This document shows positions 11,204-24,400 of a stretch of 64,000 nucleotides of DNA, one piece after another. Under the pieces are notes generated by a model. The model searched no databases, was not told the origin of the DNA, and saw only the letters and a list, made by a program, of their open reading frames with translations. Each line of letters starts with the position of its first letter. Position 1 is the first letter of the stretch. Location of the stretch: the NCBI GenBank assembly GCA_034440615.1, contig JAOTOM010002964.1, positions 1 through 64,000 on the forward strand, written 5' to 3'. The DNA is from Ashinkailepas kermadecensis (taxonomy: Eukaryota > Arthropoda > Thecostraca > Neolepadidae). The position numbers were made by a program, and so were the translations under genes.

Positions 11204-12910
11204 CTCCGGCCAATTTTGCTAGGGGCCCGGCACATGTTTGTGACCTGGACTCTTTTTAAAAAGCTTTGTTGCTTTTTGTGCACCGATGCTATTTTTGAGG
11301 TATCGGCGCGTTTTCCCAGACCCCGAAGTGTTCATTTAGTGCCAGGTCTTTTTGTTCCATTTCTAGGATCATATCGATTTTTTAGGGCCATAGCCAGGGG
11401 TGTCGATTTTTGAAAAACATTGGGGGGGCCGAAGTGCCAACGCACTAGAACCCCCCCCAAAAAAAAAAACATCGGATTTAGCCCACTATATTTTCGGATC
11501 TCAGAAATTATCAGTATGACCATGCAATTGTTGTTTAGTTGCTTAGCAGATTTTCTTTCAGACAATCTGGTTTAAAATGCATCAGCATTTTATGCTAATC
11601 TCACAATCTCAATATCTCAATCCGCTAATCTCAGCATTTTATGATGTAAGCTGTACTTCCACAGTGGAGGGAATTCCAGCTATTTTATTTGTTTTTGCAC
11701 ACAATTTTACATTTTTCATCAAAAGGTGGAGGGTCAGTCCACTATCTAATCCAAATCTGTTTCTTTTCAGTACAAAATGTGCTGGTTAACATCAATTTTT
11801 CTACTTAGCATGGTGTTTTTCATTTTTTCCCTTTAGCTTTCTTAACAGCATAAAATAGCATAGGTTATTGGGGGGGGGCCAAATCAACATTGGGGAGGCC
11901 AAGATCAACATTGGTGGGGCCATGGCCCCCACAAAAGGATACAAATCGACACCCCTGGCCATAGCATATCATCACACTTCATATCCTCATGTGACCTTGT
12001 CAGGTCGCATCACGTGCGCGTAATCCTCTCGGTGGATTCTGAGATTCTGAGAACCGTTCTCGCACTTGAAGTTTTTGAGGCCTCCATGCTGTATCAAACC
12101 TCGCTTTGTGCTTTGAGGGCCCCGTTGTGTCTTGATTCTTTTAGCTCCCGTTTGTATATTTAGAGCAGCAAAGAGTGTTTTAAGGCAATGTCGCTTTTTC
12201 CAGACTCGGTACGCTTTGAAGAGCCCGGTGCATTTTCGTCTTCCAGTTGTGCTCTTAGGGTCCCGCGGTGTTTATTTGGCGTTCCTCGGTCATATTTCTG
12301 GGACCCCAGCACGATATTAGGGGCCCGGTACAATTTCTCGGGATCCCGTCTCGACTTTTCGGGCCCAGTCGCATGGTTCGGGGAGAATCCGACGTCATTT
12401 TTCTGGGCTCGACACAGTTTTTGGTGACTTATTCTGAATTATGTAAAGTCTGAGCCACGGCTTCATTTTTCGGGCCCTCGGTGGCATTTTTCGTGTCCCG
12501 CCGCGATTTGTCGAGCTCCGGAATGTTTTTCGGTGCCGTATGCGATTTGTTAAGGCATGTTTTGACCAAGGAGCGATTTTCCTGGCTCGGACATCTTTTT
12601 CGGAATCTCTGTTTATTTTGGATTGTTCTGGCTTGATTCTTGTCGGTTTCCGATGCGATTTTGGGGTCACGCTGTGCTTATTTGGGGACATTGACGCCAA
12701 TTTTTGGGAGTCCCGAGGGAATTATTGATGCCTCGACCAGAATTTATGCGATTAACGCCAGGAATTTTGGGTCCCATCTGCGACATTTGGGGGGTTTGGC
12801 GTTAGTTCACAGGGCGCGTTGTACTTATTTGACACCAGCGCGATTTTAGCGTTCCCCGGCGTAAACTTTCGGGCCCGGTGCAGGTTTTTTGGTGTCCGCT
12901 GTATATATTT
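11204..12910 (+). repeat. Degenerate G/T-rich repeat field, split by a MITE
   Basis: Outside the MITE at 11395-11957, the sequence consists of loosely repeated blocks of roughly 30-40 bp built on 'cgatttt(t)cgggccc(g)g' (for example 12345-12480). The same texture recurs at 33130-35210 inside the large hAT-like element and at 38080-38400. Open frames here come from base composition, not genes. Confidence 0.65.
11395..11957 (-). mobile_element. hAT-type MITE family A, copy 2, 8-bp TSD GCCATAGC
   Basis: This is the inverted copy of 8430-8969, 563 bp long, with the same CAGGGGTGTCGATTT-type terminal inverted repeats. A perfect 8-bp target duplication GCCATAGC flanks it (11387-11394 and 11958-11965). 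Similarity covers the whole length, with small indels such as a local duplication of 'ctcaatatctcaatccgcta' near 11607-11630. It landed in the degenerate G/T-rich repeat field. Confidence 0.95.
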
Positions 12911-12989
12911 ACTAGATGCACACTAACCCCACTGCCATGTTGGTGTGTTCAAAATCGATCCAAGCCACTACGTTCTCCATTGGGTAAGC

Positions 12990-13370
12990 ATCCTAACCTG
13001 GCCTAGCCTAGCATAGCTCAGCCTAACCTAAACTAACCTAACTAAACCTAACCAAGCCTAACCAAACCAAACAAAACCTAACCAAACCTAGCCAGACCTA
13101 ACCAGACCTAACCTAACCTAGCCAAACCTATCCAAACATAACCAAATATAACCAAACCTAGAACTTAAACGAACCTAAACAAACCTAACCCAACCTAACC
13201 TGACCTAACCTAACCTAACCAAACCTAATCAAACGGAACCAATCCTAAACGAAATCCAACCAAACCGAACCACACCTTAACGAAACCTAACCTAACCAAA
13301 CCAACCTAACTTAACCTAAGCAAACCTAACCAAATCTAACCAAACCGAACCAAACGTAACCTAATATGAA
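12990..13370 (+). repeat. Interstitial CCTAA-type telomere-like repeat, degenerate
   Basis: Dozens of AACCTA-like pentamers/hexamers ('cctaacctaacc' and variants such as 'ccaaaccta') fill this block. The arthropod telomere repeat is TTAGG (CCTAA on the other strand), so this may be an old interstitial telomeric tract, though such runs are also common intergenic repeats in insects. Confidence 0.7.
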
Positions 13371-14099
13371 GAATGGTCATGCCATGCATATATCAGAACG
13401 ATTTGTGGCTCTATTTTACTTAACATGGGCATTTGGTTACTTTTTTATAATCGTCCTTAACCGAACCTACCCTAGCCTATCATGGCCTTACCAATGGAGA
13501 CCTGATTTGATCTGACCCAACCCTGCCATTTCCTAACGTTATTTCCATACACGCAATAACACAGCTGTACCGACCTGCATACACCATAAGTTATATTCAC
13601 TTATGTAAAATCATTCCCACGGTAGATTGGCTGGCGTAGTAGCACGTGCGACTTGTATAATTTTCAACCGATGAAGTTCGCTCCAGGAAACACACCGATT
13701 CGTCTATGCAATGAGCCGGTTGAGAAGGCGGAAAATGATGTTTTGTAATGCTTCAGGGCAGCCTTGATTGTAGGAAAAGTTGCTTCGACTTGGAAAATTT
13801 ACAGATATCGAATGAATCACAACCGTTTAAGCTATGCGTGCATACCACTTTTTATCAAAAATGTTGCCTAACCGAGACGCTGATGGGGTGGAAAGCAGAG
13901 CCTGTTTTACAGGTCACGACACTTGTCACTCTCGTCGCGATGGCTGACCCCTGGTATGTGGTAGGTGCCCATAGTCAATGGGGAAAGTGTAGCCGGTACA
14001 TGGAACCGGGTAATGCAGGCAACGGCGTACCGTTACTTTCGTCCGTTTTCCAGCACCAGACCCAATTGTGAAAAACGATGAAAACGGATACCTTTTCTT
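13371..14099. other. No recognisable gene
   Basis: The frame 13748-14071 has no known domain. The last ~100 bp could belong to the ORF1/ORF2 junction of the LINE that follows. Confidence 0.35.
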
Positions 14100-14246
14100 T
14101 ACACCCTCCTCCGGGTGCACATGCCACGTGCGGCAAATGTTTTTGCACTGTCACGCTTGGAGATTGTCTCGGCTACACCGTGGTGTCGGTTTGCTATCGA
14201 TCGGCCAAGTTGTTTGCGAGCTATACCGATTGAAACGGAGGCAATT

Positions 14247-17200
14247 ATGTGTACTCAAAATGATCATATTCGGACATACAAATCCACGTTTCACAATACG
14301 AGGTCACTCATATCCCATTGGGCAGAATTCAAGGAATATATCATCAGAAATAAACCATTGATTGCCGCCGTTCAGGAGACCCGATGGCGCGACAATGACC
14401 CATATAATTTTAATATCTTTGGTTATTCCCTCTACACCGACAATAGAAATTCTACATCCCGCGGCGGCGGGGTCGCCTTATTTATATCCGACACCCTCCT
14501 TCATCGTCAGATCCCCATTGTAAATAACCTAAATTTTATTGCCGTTTCTGTCAAAATTGCACAACTAGAGCTTACTATACTCTCTCTCTATCTCCCACCT
14601 TCTCCTACACTATCCTTATCTTCTGTGACCGACCTATTCGGTCTCCTCCCTCACCCCTGTCTGGTGCTGGGAGATTTTAATGCCCACCACCAGGCATGGG
14701 GCTGTCACACCACATCACCTCGCGGACTCCACATCGAAACACTCCTCAACACCCACAACATGGTCTTTCTAAATGACCAAACACCCACACACAACACCGA
14801 CATTGCCCCGTTCCGTCCATCTGCCATCGACCTATCTTTGGCCTCGGCCTCCATCTCACCCCTCTTTTCTTGGCATGTACAACCCGACCCTCTCTTTAGC
14901 GATCACTTCCCTATTCATATTATGCTTGAACGCTCAGCCCAGGCTAGAGATTATTCATTTCTCCCCGCTGGAATGTTCGCAAGGCGAAATGGCCCTCATT
15001 CTCCCAGGAAATTGACACCGCCTTCCCTCCTCATTCACACCCCCAATATCAGCTTTTCTTGACACCATATTACTCGCGGCTGAAAATCATGTCCCCACAC
15101 TCGTCGCTCCCCGGCCGTCATCACGTGCCGTGGTGGAACGACGAGTGTCAACGCGCCGTCGCTCTGCGGCGGCGGGCTGAGCGAAAATTTCGCAAAATCT
15201 CACCACCCAAAACATGTTAGAAGCCCGCGAGGCTAAAAAACGTTGTCAGCAGATTATCCTTAGCTCCAAAAAACGCAGCTGGCAACTCTATTCAAACTCA
15301 TTCAACCGTTTTACCCCCATCGGCCAGATTTGGACCAAAATTCGCTCTTTCTCAAATGGCAGATCCCCACACCGCGGATTCCCACAACTGACAATTAATC
15401 AACGCAGCATCACAGATCCCTCGGACGTCGCGGAACACTTTGCCACGTATTATGCAGACATCTCCTCAAATACGCAGTACTCGCAACAAACCACCGACTT
15501 CCTACACACCACTCTCGCCACCTGCAACTTTACCTCTGACAACACGGAACCATATAATGCCCCCTTTACTCTCTATGAACTAAATTTATCCCTCTCCAAA
15601 GTAACAAACACCGCGGCTGGCCCTGACCAATTGGCATACCCCTTCTTCCAAAATTTATCCGACTCCGGAAAAGACAACCTCCTTTCGGCACTAAACCAAC
15701 TATGGACTGACGGCACCTTCCCCTCTCCTGGTCCACTAGCACTATCATTCCTATCGCTAAACCCCGCAAACCTCGCGACCTTCCCTCTAGCTATCGACCT
15801 ATCTCTCTCACTAGTTGTGCCTCTAAACTTTTTGAGCGCATGGTCAATGGACGAATCAGAGTTCACCTTGAAAACAACGAAATTCTCACACCCTTTCAAA
15901 GCGGCTTTCGACCCAGACACAGCACCACTGACAACCTTATTCTATTAGTTGACTCGATTCAGCGCGGTTTCATGAAAAACATGAAACCGTGGCACTCTTC
16001 TCGATTTAAAATCCGCATTCAATAAAGTACAGCTCGGCACTCCGAATCAAATTACATCGTATTGGCATCCGAGGCAGGATGGCAAAATTTATCACCAACT
16101 TTCTCGCTAATAGAACATTCACCGTCCGCTGCGGCAATATCCATTCTCAGTCCAAAAAGTTAGATCAAGGCGTCCCACAAGGCAGCGTGCTATCCCCCAC
16201 CCTCTTTCTTATCATGATTAACGATGCGCTCGCTGACCTCCATCACATAGCCCCCTGTCTAAAATACTCCATTTACGCCGATGATTTGGCCATATGGTGC
16301 ACGCACCCATCGGCAGACAATGCAAATCATATAATGCAGCGCGCCATGAATCAAATTGATTCCTGGTGCTCCCTCTGGGGACTGCAAATCTCCCCACCAA
16401 ATCCGTCACAATGCTTTTCTCCCGGCTCACCACGTACATTCCACCTCTTACACCACTCCGTTACCGCGACCAAATTATCCCTCACCAAACCACCTTCACC
16501 TATCTTGGCATCGTACTAGACAAAAGTCTTTGTTTCGGCCCCCATATTGCTTATCTAAAACAACGTTGCGCAAAACGTCTAAATCTCCTGCGCTGCATCT
16601 CCGGTCGCGACTGGGGTGCAGACAGGGCCACACTCAACACGATGTATATTACCCTGATTCGCTCAATCCTGAATACAATGCGTTTATCTTCGATAATATA
16701 TCCCCTTCACACATCACAACACTTGAACGCATACAGCATAACGCAATTCGCCTCATCACCGGAGCACACCGCACCACGCCCATCACTAGTCTCCGGGCTG
16801 AGGCCCACCTCCCCAGCTTACAACACCGCAGAATGCTTCAACTAGTCAGATACCACTTTCGCACCACAACACAACACAACCACCCTGCCACCCTCGCACT
16901 CTCTAATCCTCCCGTTCGACGCACATATAATAGGAACAAATACAATATTGCCATACATTTAGACCATGTCCTCATTCGCACTCAAATTCCCCAACGTAAT
17001 CCCTGACAAATTGCCTCCTCTAATCCCGTTTTGGCACATGAAACACCCCAAACTTGAGTATCTCTTTCGGGAAAACAAAATCCTGCTCACCCCCATCGAA
17101 GTCCAAATTAGATTTTTTGAATATCAAGAGGCCCACCCACAACACACTTCTTCTACACGGACGGCTCACGTACCAGCAATGGTACGGGAGCCGCCTGGTG

Positions 17201-17977
17201 GATGGGCCCGACACTGGTCAAACCAAATTAACACTTCACCATTCGGTTTACACAGCAGAACTAGTCGCCATACTCACTTGCCTACAACACATCATTGCGC
17301 AACGCATTACTACCCCTACTACAATATGCACTGACTCACGATCCTCCGTGGACGCCCTCGCCTCAATACACAACACCACACACCCCACGCTCCATGCCAT
17401 CCGACACCTCTACAATGCCAACCACGCACACCTCCCACTCACACTGCTCTGGATCCCTGGACATAGGGGCATCCCGGGAAATGAGCGGGTTGATGGTCTC
17501 GCCCGCGCGGCGATCGACCTCCCCGATAACCACGGAGCCCCAGTACCCCCGGAGATCTTTTATCCCTCACAAATAATCTGTTCAGAAAGTATATTCAGGC
17601 CTGCTGGTCACACAACACCACACACCTACACATCATCAAGCCCACACTCTCCAGCTGGCCCTCCTCCAACCAGCACACCGTCTGAACGAGGTGGTACTCA
17701 CCAGACTTCGCCTGGGCCACACCGATTTGACACACAATTTTCTTTTCATAGACCTCTCCGCCTTCCACTTTGCAACACATGTCACGTTCGCCTTACTGTC
17801 ACTCATATCTTACTTGACTGTCCAACATATGCTCTTCACCGTCGCTATATCATGCAATATGTCGCCAAGATCCACTCACAACTTTCGCTTCAAGCTCTCC
17901 TCGGGAATGACCACCCAGAATTACTTGATTTACTCTTTCGCTTCCTCCAAGACACCAAACTCTCCGAACTGATATAA
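14247..17977 (+). pseudogene. I-group LINE ORF2: endonuclease-RT-RNase H polyprotein, frameshifted
   Basis: Endonuclease (14247-15062): AAVQETRW, GGGVALFIS, LVLGDFNAHHQAWG, FSDHFPI. Linker: WWNDECQRAVALRRR near 15135. RT: AAGPDQLAYPFF (15615), a frameshifted YRPISLT block (about 15790), FQSGFRPRHSTTDN, QGVPQGSVLSPTLF (about 16170), YADDLAIW (about 16275), then YLGIVLDKSLCFGPHI. RNase H: FFYTDGSRTSNGTGAAWW (about 17150), YTAELVAILTCLQHI, CTDSRSSVDAL and WIPGHRGIPGNERVDGLA, which supply the D-E-D-H-D pattern. A C-terminal CNTCHVRLTVTHILLDC motif resembles the zinc motif of this group. At least seven frame changes and stops break it. I chose ATG 14247 over 14115 because upstream residues resemble no endonuclease; the true start may be lost. 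Confidence 0.88.
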
Positions 17978-18204
17978 AGCCTCCGTCGCATTTCCCTTTT
18001 CAAAGCTAGCCTGATAAAAGGTATACGACACGCGCCACACTCCGTACTGGCTGTATGACTCCGCTCCACATCTCTTCTTCTCCGTCGTCGCAAAACACGT
18101 CCATATAGGTTATCTCACACTAGGTAGACAGGATCCGATCCAATTTGGCTACTACCGGACGGACTTCCTTTTAAATTGCGCTTGGTTTTTTACCCTCGGG
18201 TTTT

Positions 18205-18380
18205 TCCAAGCAGCCTGGTTTTCCCCTTTTAGGGGTTTCCAGGCTTTAACTTAAACCATACACTTACACACACAGGTCGGGCCCGACGCCCACGACTCGC
18301 CCTGGGCGTCGGGCCTCCGCTTCGATTTTCAGGTCGCAGGTGGGCAGTGGAGCCTCTCCGGAGGTTACGATGCTGCCCAC
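18205..18380 (+). other. Structured 3' UTR of the I-group LINE: three hairpins
   Basis: Hairpin 1 pairs GCCTGG with CCAGGC around an inner CCCC/GGGG (about 18209-18245). Hairpin 2 is an 11-bp perfect stem GCCCGACGCCC / GGGCGTCGGGC (18281-18291 with 18304-18314). Hairpin 3 pairs GTGGGCAG with CTGCCCAC (18340-18347 with 18373-18380). LINE reverse transcriptases often recognise structured 3' ends; that role here is inferred. Confidence 0.6.
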
Positions 18381-18619
18381 CCTCCAAATGTCCTTCCATT
18401 GTCATGAGTGTCTGTATGTATGTATATGTACCTGTATGACATGCGTGTTTCGTCTCTACGCCATATTTCTTGTTTCACGGCGTCTCTCCTTTCTTGACTA
18501 GTTGGTATAACCGGATGTCACATAAGCCGGATTAACGTAACTACTTCTTTAACGTAGCAATCTCTAGCAGATGGCACTTTGCCTCAGCTAAAGATTTAGG
18601 GAAAAAAAAAAAAAAAAAA

Positions 18620-19739
18620 CGTTAAGCCAATTGACGACAGAGGATTTCGGTGCAAACTGTTCTCCAATCACATCGGTGTCGCTCACGTGCAGCACATTGC
18701 CTCGATCGCACCGAAATTGAGCGCAAGAGCTAGCCAACACTGTGGGCTTTCATGTGGTGTGACACATCCCTCGTTCACCACGATGTGAGCCGAACCGAAC
18801 GCCAATATGTGGCGGTCGGGATTTTCGTCTGAAAGAGCCCCAGCCCCATGTTAAACAGGAGTGGAGGCGTCGCTCGAATCGGAGCGCATAGCACGCGCTA
18901 CACTTCGCCCACCCCTATAAATTGTACATTGCCGAATAGCCCATGTGACGGGGTACCTGTCCACCAAATTTGATGGCTCTAGTACGCGCCGGTCTCAGCT
19001 CGTAGGTGCCCAACCGAACACAGATGCACGCGCCTGGCGGTCACACGATACAGCGCAATTTTGATCAACACTTTGACGCAATTTTTGTGGCCGCAGAATG
19101 ACATTTCGGGTCGAAATTGAGATTTCTGACATTTGGGAAGCCAACTGCGATCTGTGGGCCATATTCAAGCAATGATTTTCTTTACCTGAATTTAATTAAC
19201 ACACATTTCATTTTTGGTAACTTCGACCTGAATCACTAGCCATTTTTTCTCCACTTTGTCCTCAAAGCCAGGTCATGAGGCCATATTTATAACAATCAAA
19301 CAGTTCGGTAAAATCGAAGTGTATAAAGCTGCACTCGCACATGCTACTTACCAATATGACATACATTTTACAATCGGGTGCCTAGTTATAGAAAGATTAG
19401 AAGCTCTTACCTTCAAGAGACTTAATTTTTAAATTAATTTTTTTTAAAGACAAATGATCTTTATCCTTCTTTGTAAAAAATCAACTTGAAAATGGAGAAT
19501 AAATAATCCCAGCCATAGATCGCACCCAGGACAGAACCTTGGGATGAGACCATGTGTGCTATCCCCTGTCGATATCACCTGGAACGCGGTCGAAGTGTGA
19601 CATATCCATAACAGGTACAGAAAGCGGTCAGGAGCCACCTTTAACCTCAGCCGTTTTTCCAGTCGACACGTTGCCGGCACGCCAAGCGTTAATCACGAGA
19701 TGGCCAGTTGAAGTCGGATTTGGTCAAGTCAAACGCCAA
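18620..19739. other. No recognisable gene
   Basis: Unique-looking sequence downstream of the LINE A-tail. The frames at 19444-19680 and 19554-19823 show no domain. Confidence 0.35.
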
Positions 19740-20235
19740 TTTCCTCTCAGCTCTCGTCTGACCCAAACATATGGATTATCATACAATAGGCAGACAGGGA
19801 CCGATCGAAGTTGGAAAAAATGATGGCTGCCCTTTGGATCGCTCTTGTTTTTTTTCACCTTCAAGGTCTACAAGCAGTCTGGTTTTTCTTCCCTCTGGTT
19901 TTCGAAGCTTTTGGCTTCACGATTTACCTACACAAACAAGGTAGAGCCCGGACACCCACGGCTCGCCCTCGACGCCAGGTCCTCCGCTTCGCCTTCATGT
20001 TGCGAGTGGTATCCGGAGACCAGGACCTCAAAGAGCTCCCTCCAAATGTACTGTCACGAGTCATGTGTGTATGTCCTCTGTATGCCTGTTCGGTAGACCA
20101 CTTTCTTTGTCTGCCGGCCGCCGTCTCTCTCCTCCCCTATCGTGCTTGCCAGATACCGGATGAAATATAAACGTCTTGGTAGCCTTTTCCTGACGAAAAA
20201 TGTATCTAGCAGATGGGAATCGGCGTCCACTAAGG
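19740..20235 (+). mobile_element. I-group LINE 3' UTR remnant
   Basis: The block 'aagcagtctggtttttc', 'cacggctcgccct', 'cctccgcttcg', 'ctccaaatgt', 'gccggccgccgtctct' and 'atctagcagatgg' follows the order of the LINE 3' UTR at 18130-18580, with roughly 65-75% identity by eye. The hairpin stems are largely destroyed. The frames 19811-20170 and 19845-20096 lie inside it and are not genes. Confidence 0.75.
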
Positions 20236-21308
20236 GACACTATAACATCCACGGCGTTAAAACTACCTTGCCGATGTGTTACATCTGTGCCATTAATATT
20301 ATAAGTCAGCATTTATTCATGAACAAAACTTTATTGTAGGATGCAATCATTTTTGCTAATACATGATAATAATATATATTGATAGCACACATAAATGATT
20401 AATTTCAATAGCACTTAAAACCGTAACTTATAAAATGTGTGCATGCTACGCTTTATGTGCAAGAACAAAACGTTTGCGGTACAGACTTCAACTTCTATCA
20501 ATACTATTGTTTCCCTAGCAACGCCCTTAATTGACCTCCCCTACCACTTCACCAAATCTCAACTGCTCCCCGTAGTTCTGCACCAATAACTTCAAGGAAC
20601 AAAGGTGTGTTTATAGAGAGAAATGGTCAATTATGGTTTCCACTGTTCTTGATGTTGCTACTATCAATGCATTACACAGTGGGCCAGATCACCTTCAAAG
20701 TCGCTTTTTAATTCGAAGCGCCTGCCAGATGTGGCAATATAGTGTTTTCTGAGATTCTTCTGTGCGCTGAGTTCGATTATGTTGTCTATTTTGGCGTACC
20801 AAGTACTGGTAGCCCGTGAGAATGGGGGGGGGGATAATTCATCGCATTAGGGTTGTTTGTGAATTGATACACGGACGGATGTCGATTCCAGCAGCTGCTG
20901 ATCGCGGCTATGAATAGGATATTGCTGTACTTATCAAGGATCGGCTAATACAGTGTATAGTAGTAACAGTACTATAGTAGAAATGAATTATCCTAACATC
21001 AATATCGTACCTAAATTTAGCAGACAATTCGTACAAGGCCGCATCTATATTTCGCATACATCGTGCAACACTACTAATGTCAACATTAGCATGTATGTGT
21101 GCACACAGGTGTGTATGTGGACATGCAAATCACACATGACCTACATATCTAATTAGTCACGTTACCTGTCAACTGATCCCACCGAAATCGCCAACACTAT
21201 ATTCAACTTACATTGTCTGGTGTGTGGTGTGTGTGTGCGTGTGTGACTTAGTCCTCTTCACTACAGTTCGAGTCGACAAGGCTCTCAGCTGAGTACGAGT
21301 GGGACGTC
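20236..21308. other. No recognisable gene
   Basis: AT-rich sequence with a poly-G run at 20826-20834 and small GT-rich patches near 21090-21125 and 21222-21245. Confidence 0.35.
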
Positions 21309-21450
21309 ATCAGTGGCATACCGAGGGGGGCATAGGGGGAGGTGCCCCTCCTCCTGAGAAGTTATGGGGCCCCATGAATCCCGCCGGGGTTCGGAAAAAA
21401 TTGCGCCAGACTCCAAAAAAATCCTGCTGGGGCCACCAAAATCGTTCGGG
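21309..21450 (+). mobile_element. Possible hAT-like terminus
   Basis: CAGTGGCATACCGAGGGGGGC resembles the CAGTGGCGTC terminus of the large hAT-like element at 31782, followed by a G-rich then C-rich subterminal part. No matching right end or 8-bp duplication was found, so this is a weak call. Confidence 0.35.
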
Positions 21451-24400
21451 GCGATCGCCAAACAGTTGGTCAGTTAACGGTCGCGTTTCTCTTCGCGTCT
21501 GTTGACTTCAGTTCGAAGAACTCACGGACAGGACGTCCCCGCCCCGCTGAAGTGAACGGCCCACTCGTTGGCACTTATGTATGTCCATCAACGTGCCATT
21601 CAGCCAATCTTCGTGCTTGGGGACATATCGTTCCATGTGCCGTCCAACCTGATTCAATCAGCTCGTGTCTTATGACGTTATACAGGTATCATTTGCACTA
21701 TTTCAATTTATCACCAGATAGTTGTGATCCTCTTTTACAGTCCAAAAGCCGAATTAAGATATCAACTGTCGTCTTGATAATACCCTCATCCTGTTCAATA
21801 TGCCCAAAGAGTTGCTTTCGCCTGAACCAAACACGATATTACTCACATCAACACGATGGACACTTGTGTAGCGCCGCACAGATAATGCTCTCTATTCTAC
21901 CTGTGGCTTCAAATTGACGAAGCTCACCGGTGTGCGTCAGTGACCTGGATACTCCACATGCGCAGGTCGGGTGACAAGGCTGTCACCGTCATCCAACCCG
22001 TCCGTCTCATATTGAGCAGAGCCTCGCTCTCCGCTAATTTGACACCCATCTCATGCACCGTGGCGACGGAAGGCCGCCGCGGAGGGCTGTCAGCTGACTG
22101 ATGTGCCGCCCGGCTCCAGCACATCCAAACTACAACTGAAATTTACGGATTTAGCGCAAAAATGCTCAACTTTGGGCATTGGATCCACGATTTGAAGGCA
22201 TTGGGTTATCGCTGCGTGTTAAAATATCCGCGGAACTCGGTGGAACTCACTTTATTGTCTTACACTGGGGATCTAGGGAATTATCTACGTAGAGGAGTAG
22301 GAACGGGCCCCTAGCAGGGCCCTCCGGCAGTGCCAGGGACACGTAGAATCTCAAGGATAGGGCGACCGGCCCAGCCACCTCCTTAGCTACGTCCCAGTTT
22401 GTGGCACTAACTGCGAAGATCAGCCGCAAGGAACAAATGATACCCACCCCTCCTCAGGCTTCTGGCTGCGCCATGGGATGTTTTGCATGTGCATGTATGG
22501 GCATCTAGTGCTTTACATCATTACAAATTATTTGTTCCAAGCTAGCACAAATAATGGTACCATATACTGAGCGACGTCAAACTGTTTTGATCTCGGGAAC
22601 TATATGAACTACCATATAAATATTGCTACGAGAAAGCGCATGGCGCTTTGGCGTAATTGTATAGTTTATTTATGTGTTGCGCTCTCTTAGTTTTAGTGGA
22701 ACTCCGCAAATATAAATTTTTGTTTCTCCGGCAGCTCTCGAGTCGTGTTCGCCTCAGTCCGGGCCTGTGCTCTGCGCTCCATTCCTCGCTGGCTCCGTCC
22801 TCCTGAGCAGCTGGTAATGTGGTGTGCCATTCTGTGCAGATGCTACATTACGATGTGACCTGTGCGTGATAACTGTCCTCGTAAGATTGGGTGTGTACTG
22901 CAGCCAAGAAATGGCTTGCTGTGCGTGATGGAATGTAACCTTTTCATACTATACCTGCCATCACACCGAGTAATGACGCTTCCCGAGGCATTGGCGATGT
23001 CACCAGAAAGAGAGAAAGCTGATTTAACCATAAATTGGGGTGTCATATCCATACATAAATTGGGGTGACATATGCCACGAATCATGGCTCGCTAGTTTAT
23101 GGCAGTGGTGTCACCATATTCTCACCCAGGGCTGTGGTGCTGAGCTTAAATTGACTTAAATTAAATACAACCTAAATCAAACTCATAACCATTTCTGCTC
23201 CTCTAAGAACCTTGCATATCAAACTTATATCAATGCGTCTACGATTTTCGCGAGCTGGGCATAACTCAGCTGGCCAAATCCAACGAAGCTCACACGTTTG
23301 GGGAAGGGTCTGCAGGGTAAATAATTTGCGGAGACTAAATTTATTCCTCCCACTGGCGATTCGCTGGTTCATGGGATCCAAAACGTCAAACTACGCAAAG
23401 CTAATGAAATGCAGCAAATTCACACAAACTGATTCGCACGGACGCACCTCCTCGAATCATCGGGTGACTCGTAGTGCACATACGACACCCGGTGCTTAGG
23501 AGCATAAGTGTAGGAACAGCAAAAACAAACACTCAGCCATGGAGAGGTGACAAATACCGACCAACACGAGGCCCAGACCCAATCATTATTGCGATGTACA
23601 AATGATATCGGCCTGACACCTTAATAATATTACGCTTCATTGGTCCTCACAACTTTGGTGTGGGGGGGGCACATGTCTCACCTTTTCCTTTTTCTAGGCC
23701 TGTCTATGCTTGGAAAGTCCAAAGTTGTTCGGGAAGAAGAGGGACGATGGATTTCCCAGGTATGTTCTTCTCAGTTAACAACATAAAATCATGGCTTGCT
23801 TAGCACAGCCTCTCTCGCGCCCAACAAACAGTTCTGGAATCCTCTACATAAAAGACGATTTATGACAGTGGCGTTAGCAAAGAACTGCTAAAGTAGTCGA
23901 TGCTATCCCATCTCTGTTTCTGTACCCAGAAACGTCAACAGAGTAGCCTTTCCCTGCTCTTACTTCGTCCCTCCCGACTGTTCCGTGCATTCATCAATAT
24001 ACAGTTTGCAGTTCAGTGCACGGGCGGAGACCCCAGGAGTGGGTGGGATGTTGGAAATAAATGCTGTGTGCTGGGCTTGTGATCTCCGTTTCTGGGTGAG
24101 AAAACATGAAGCTGAACACATACAGCTTTCCAAAAATGAGAATCTGGCCATGCAGTGTTGCAAATTATGGAGTTTTTGATTCGATTGGGCGATCCAGAGG
24201 GCCCGCTTCTAAAGATGACCCTTGAGTTGAAAGATATCTCCATCTACAGCTTAGTGAACAGCTTATACGTCACACACCGGTGATGGATAATACATGAGGG
24301 CGAAGTGGGCCTAGGCAGACCTGTTTCATAGCATGCTGGGAGGTCATGTTAACCAATGGTATGACATATCACGATTATGCATACCGTCATCTTTTTGGGG

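Larger units (their letters stand above)
14100..18619 (+). mobile_element. I-group LINE with EN, RT, RNase H and poly-A tail; 5' truncated
   Basis: The order is endonuclease, reverse transcriptase, RNase H, C-terminal Cys/His motif, structured 3' UTR and an A-run at 18602-18619. RNase H downstream of RT is characteristic of the I group of LINEs. No ORF1 is visible upstream of 14100, so the copy is probably 5' truncated. Many frameshifts make it inactive. Related copies in this window are 240-860 (EN end and linker), 19740-20235 (3' UTR) and 28830-30760 (internally deleted). Confidence 0.9.

Noticed and set aside
23172..23381. Minus-strand 69-aa frame as a LINE C-terminus
   Set aside because: No motif clear enough to separate it from chance.
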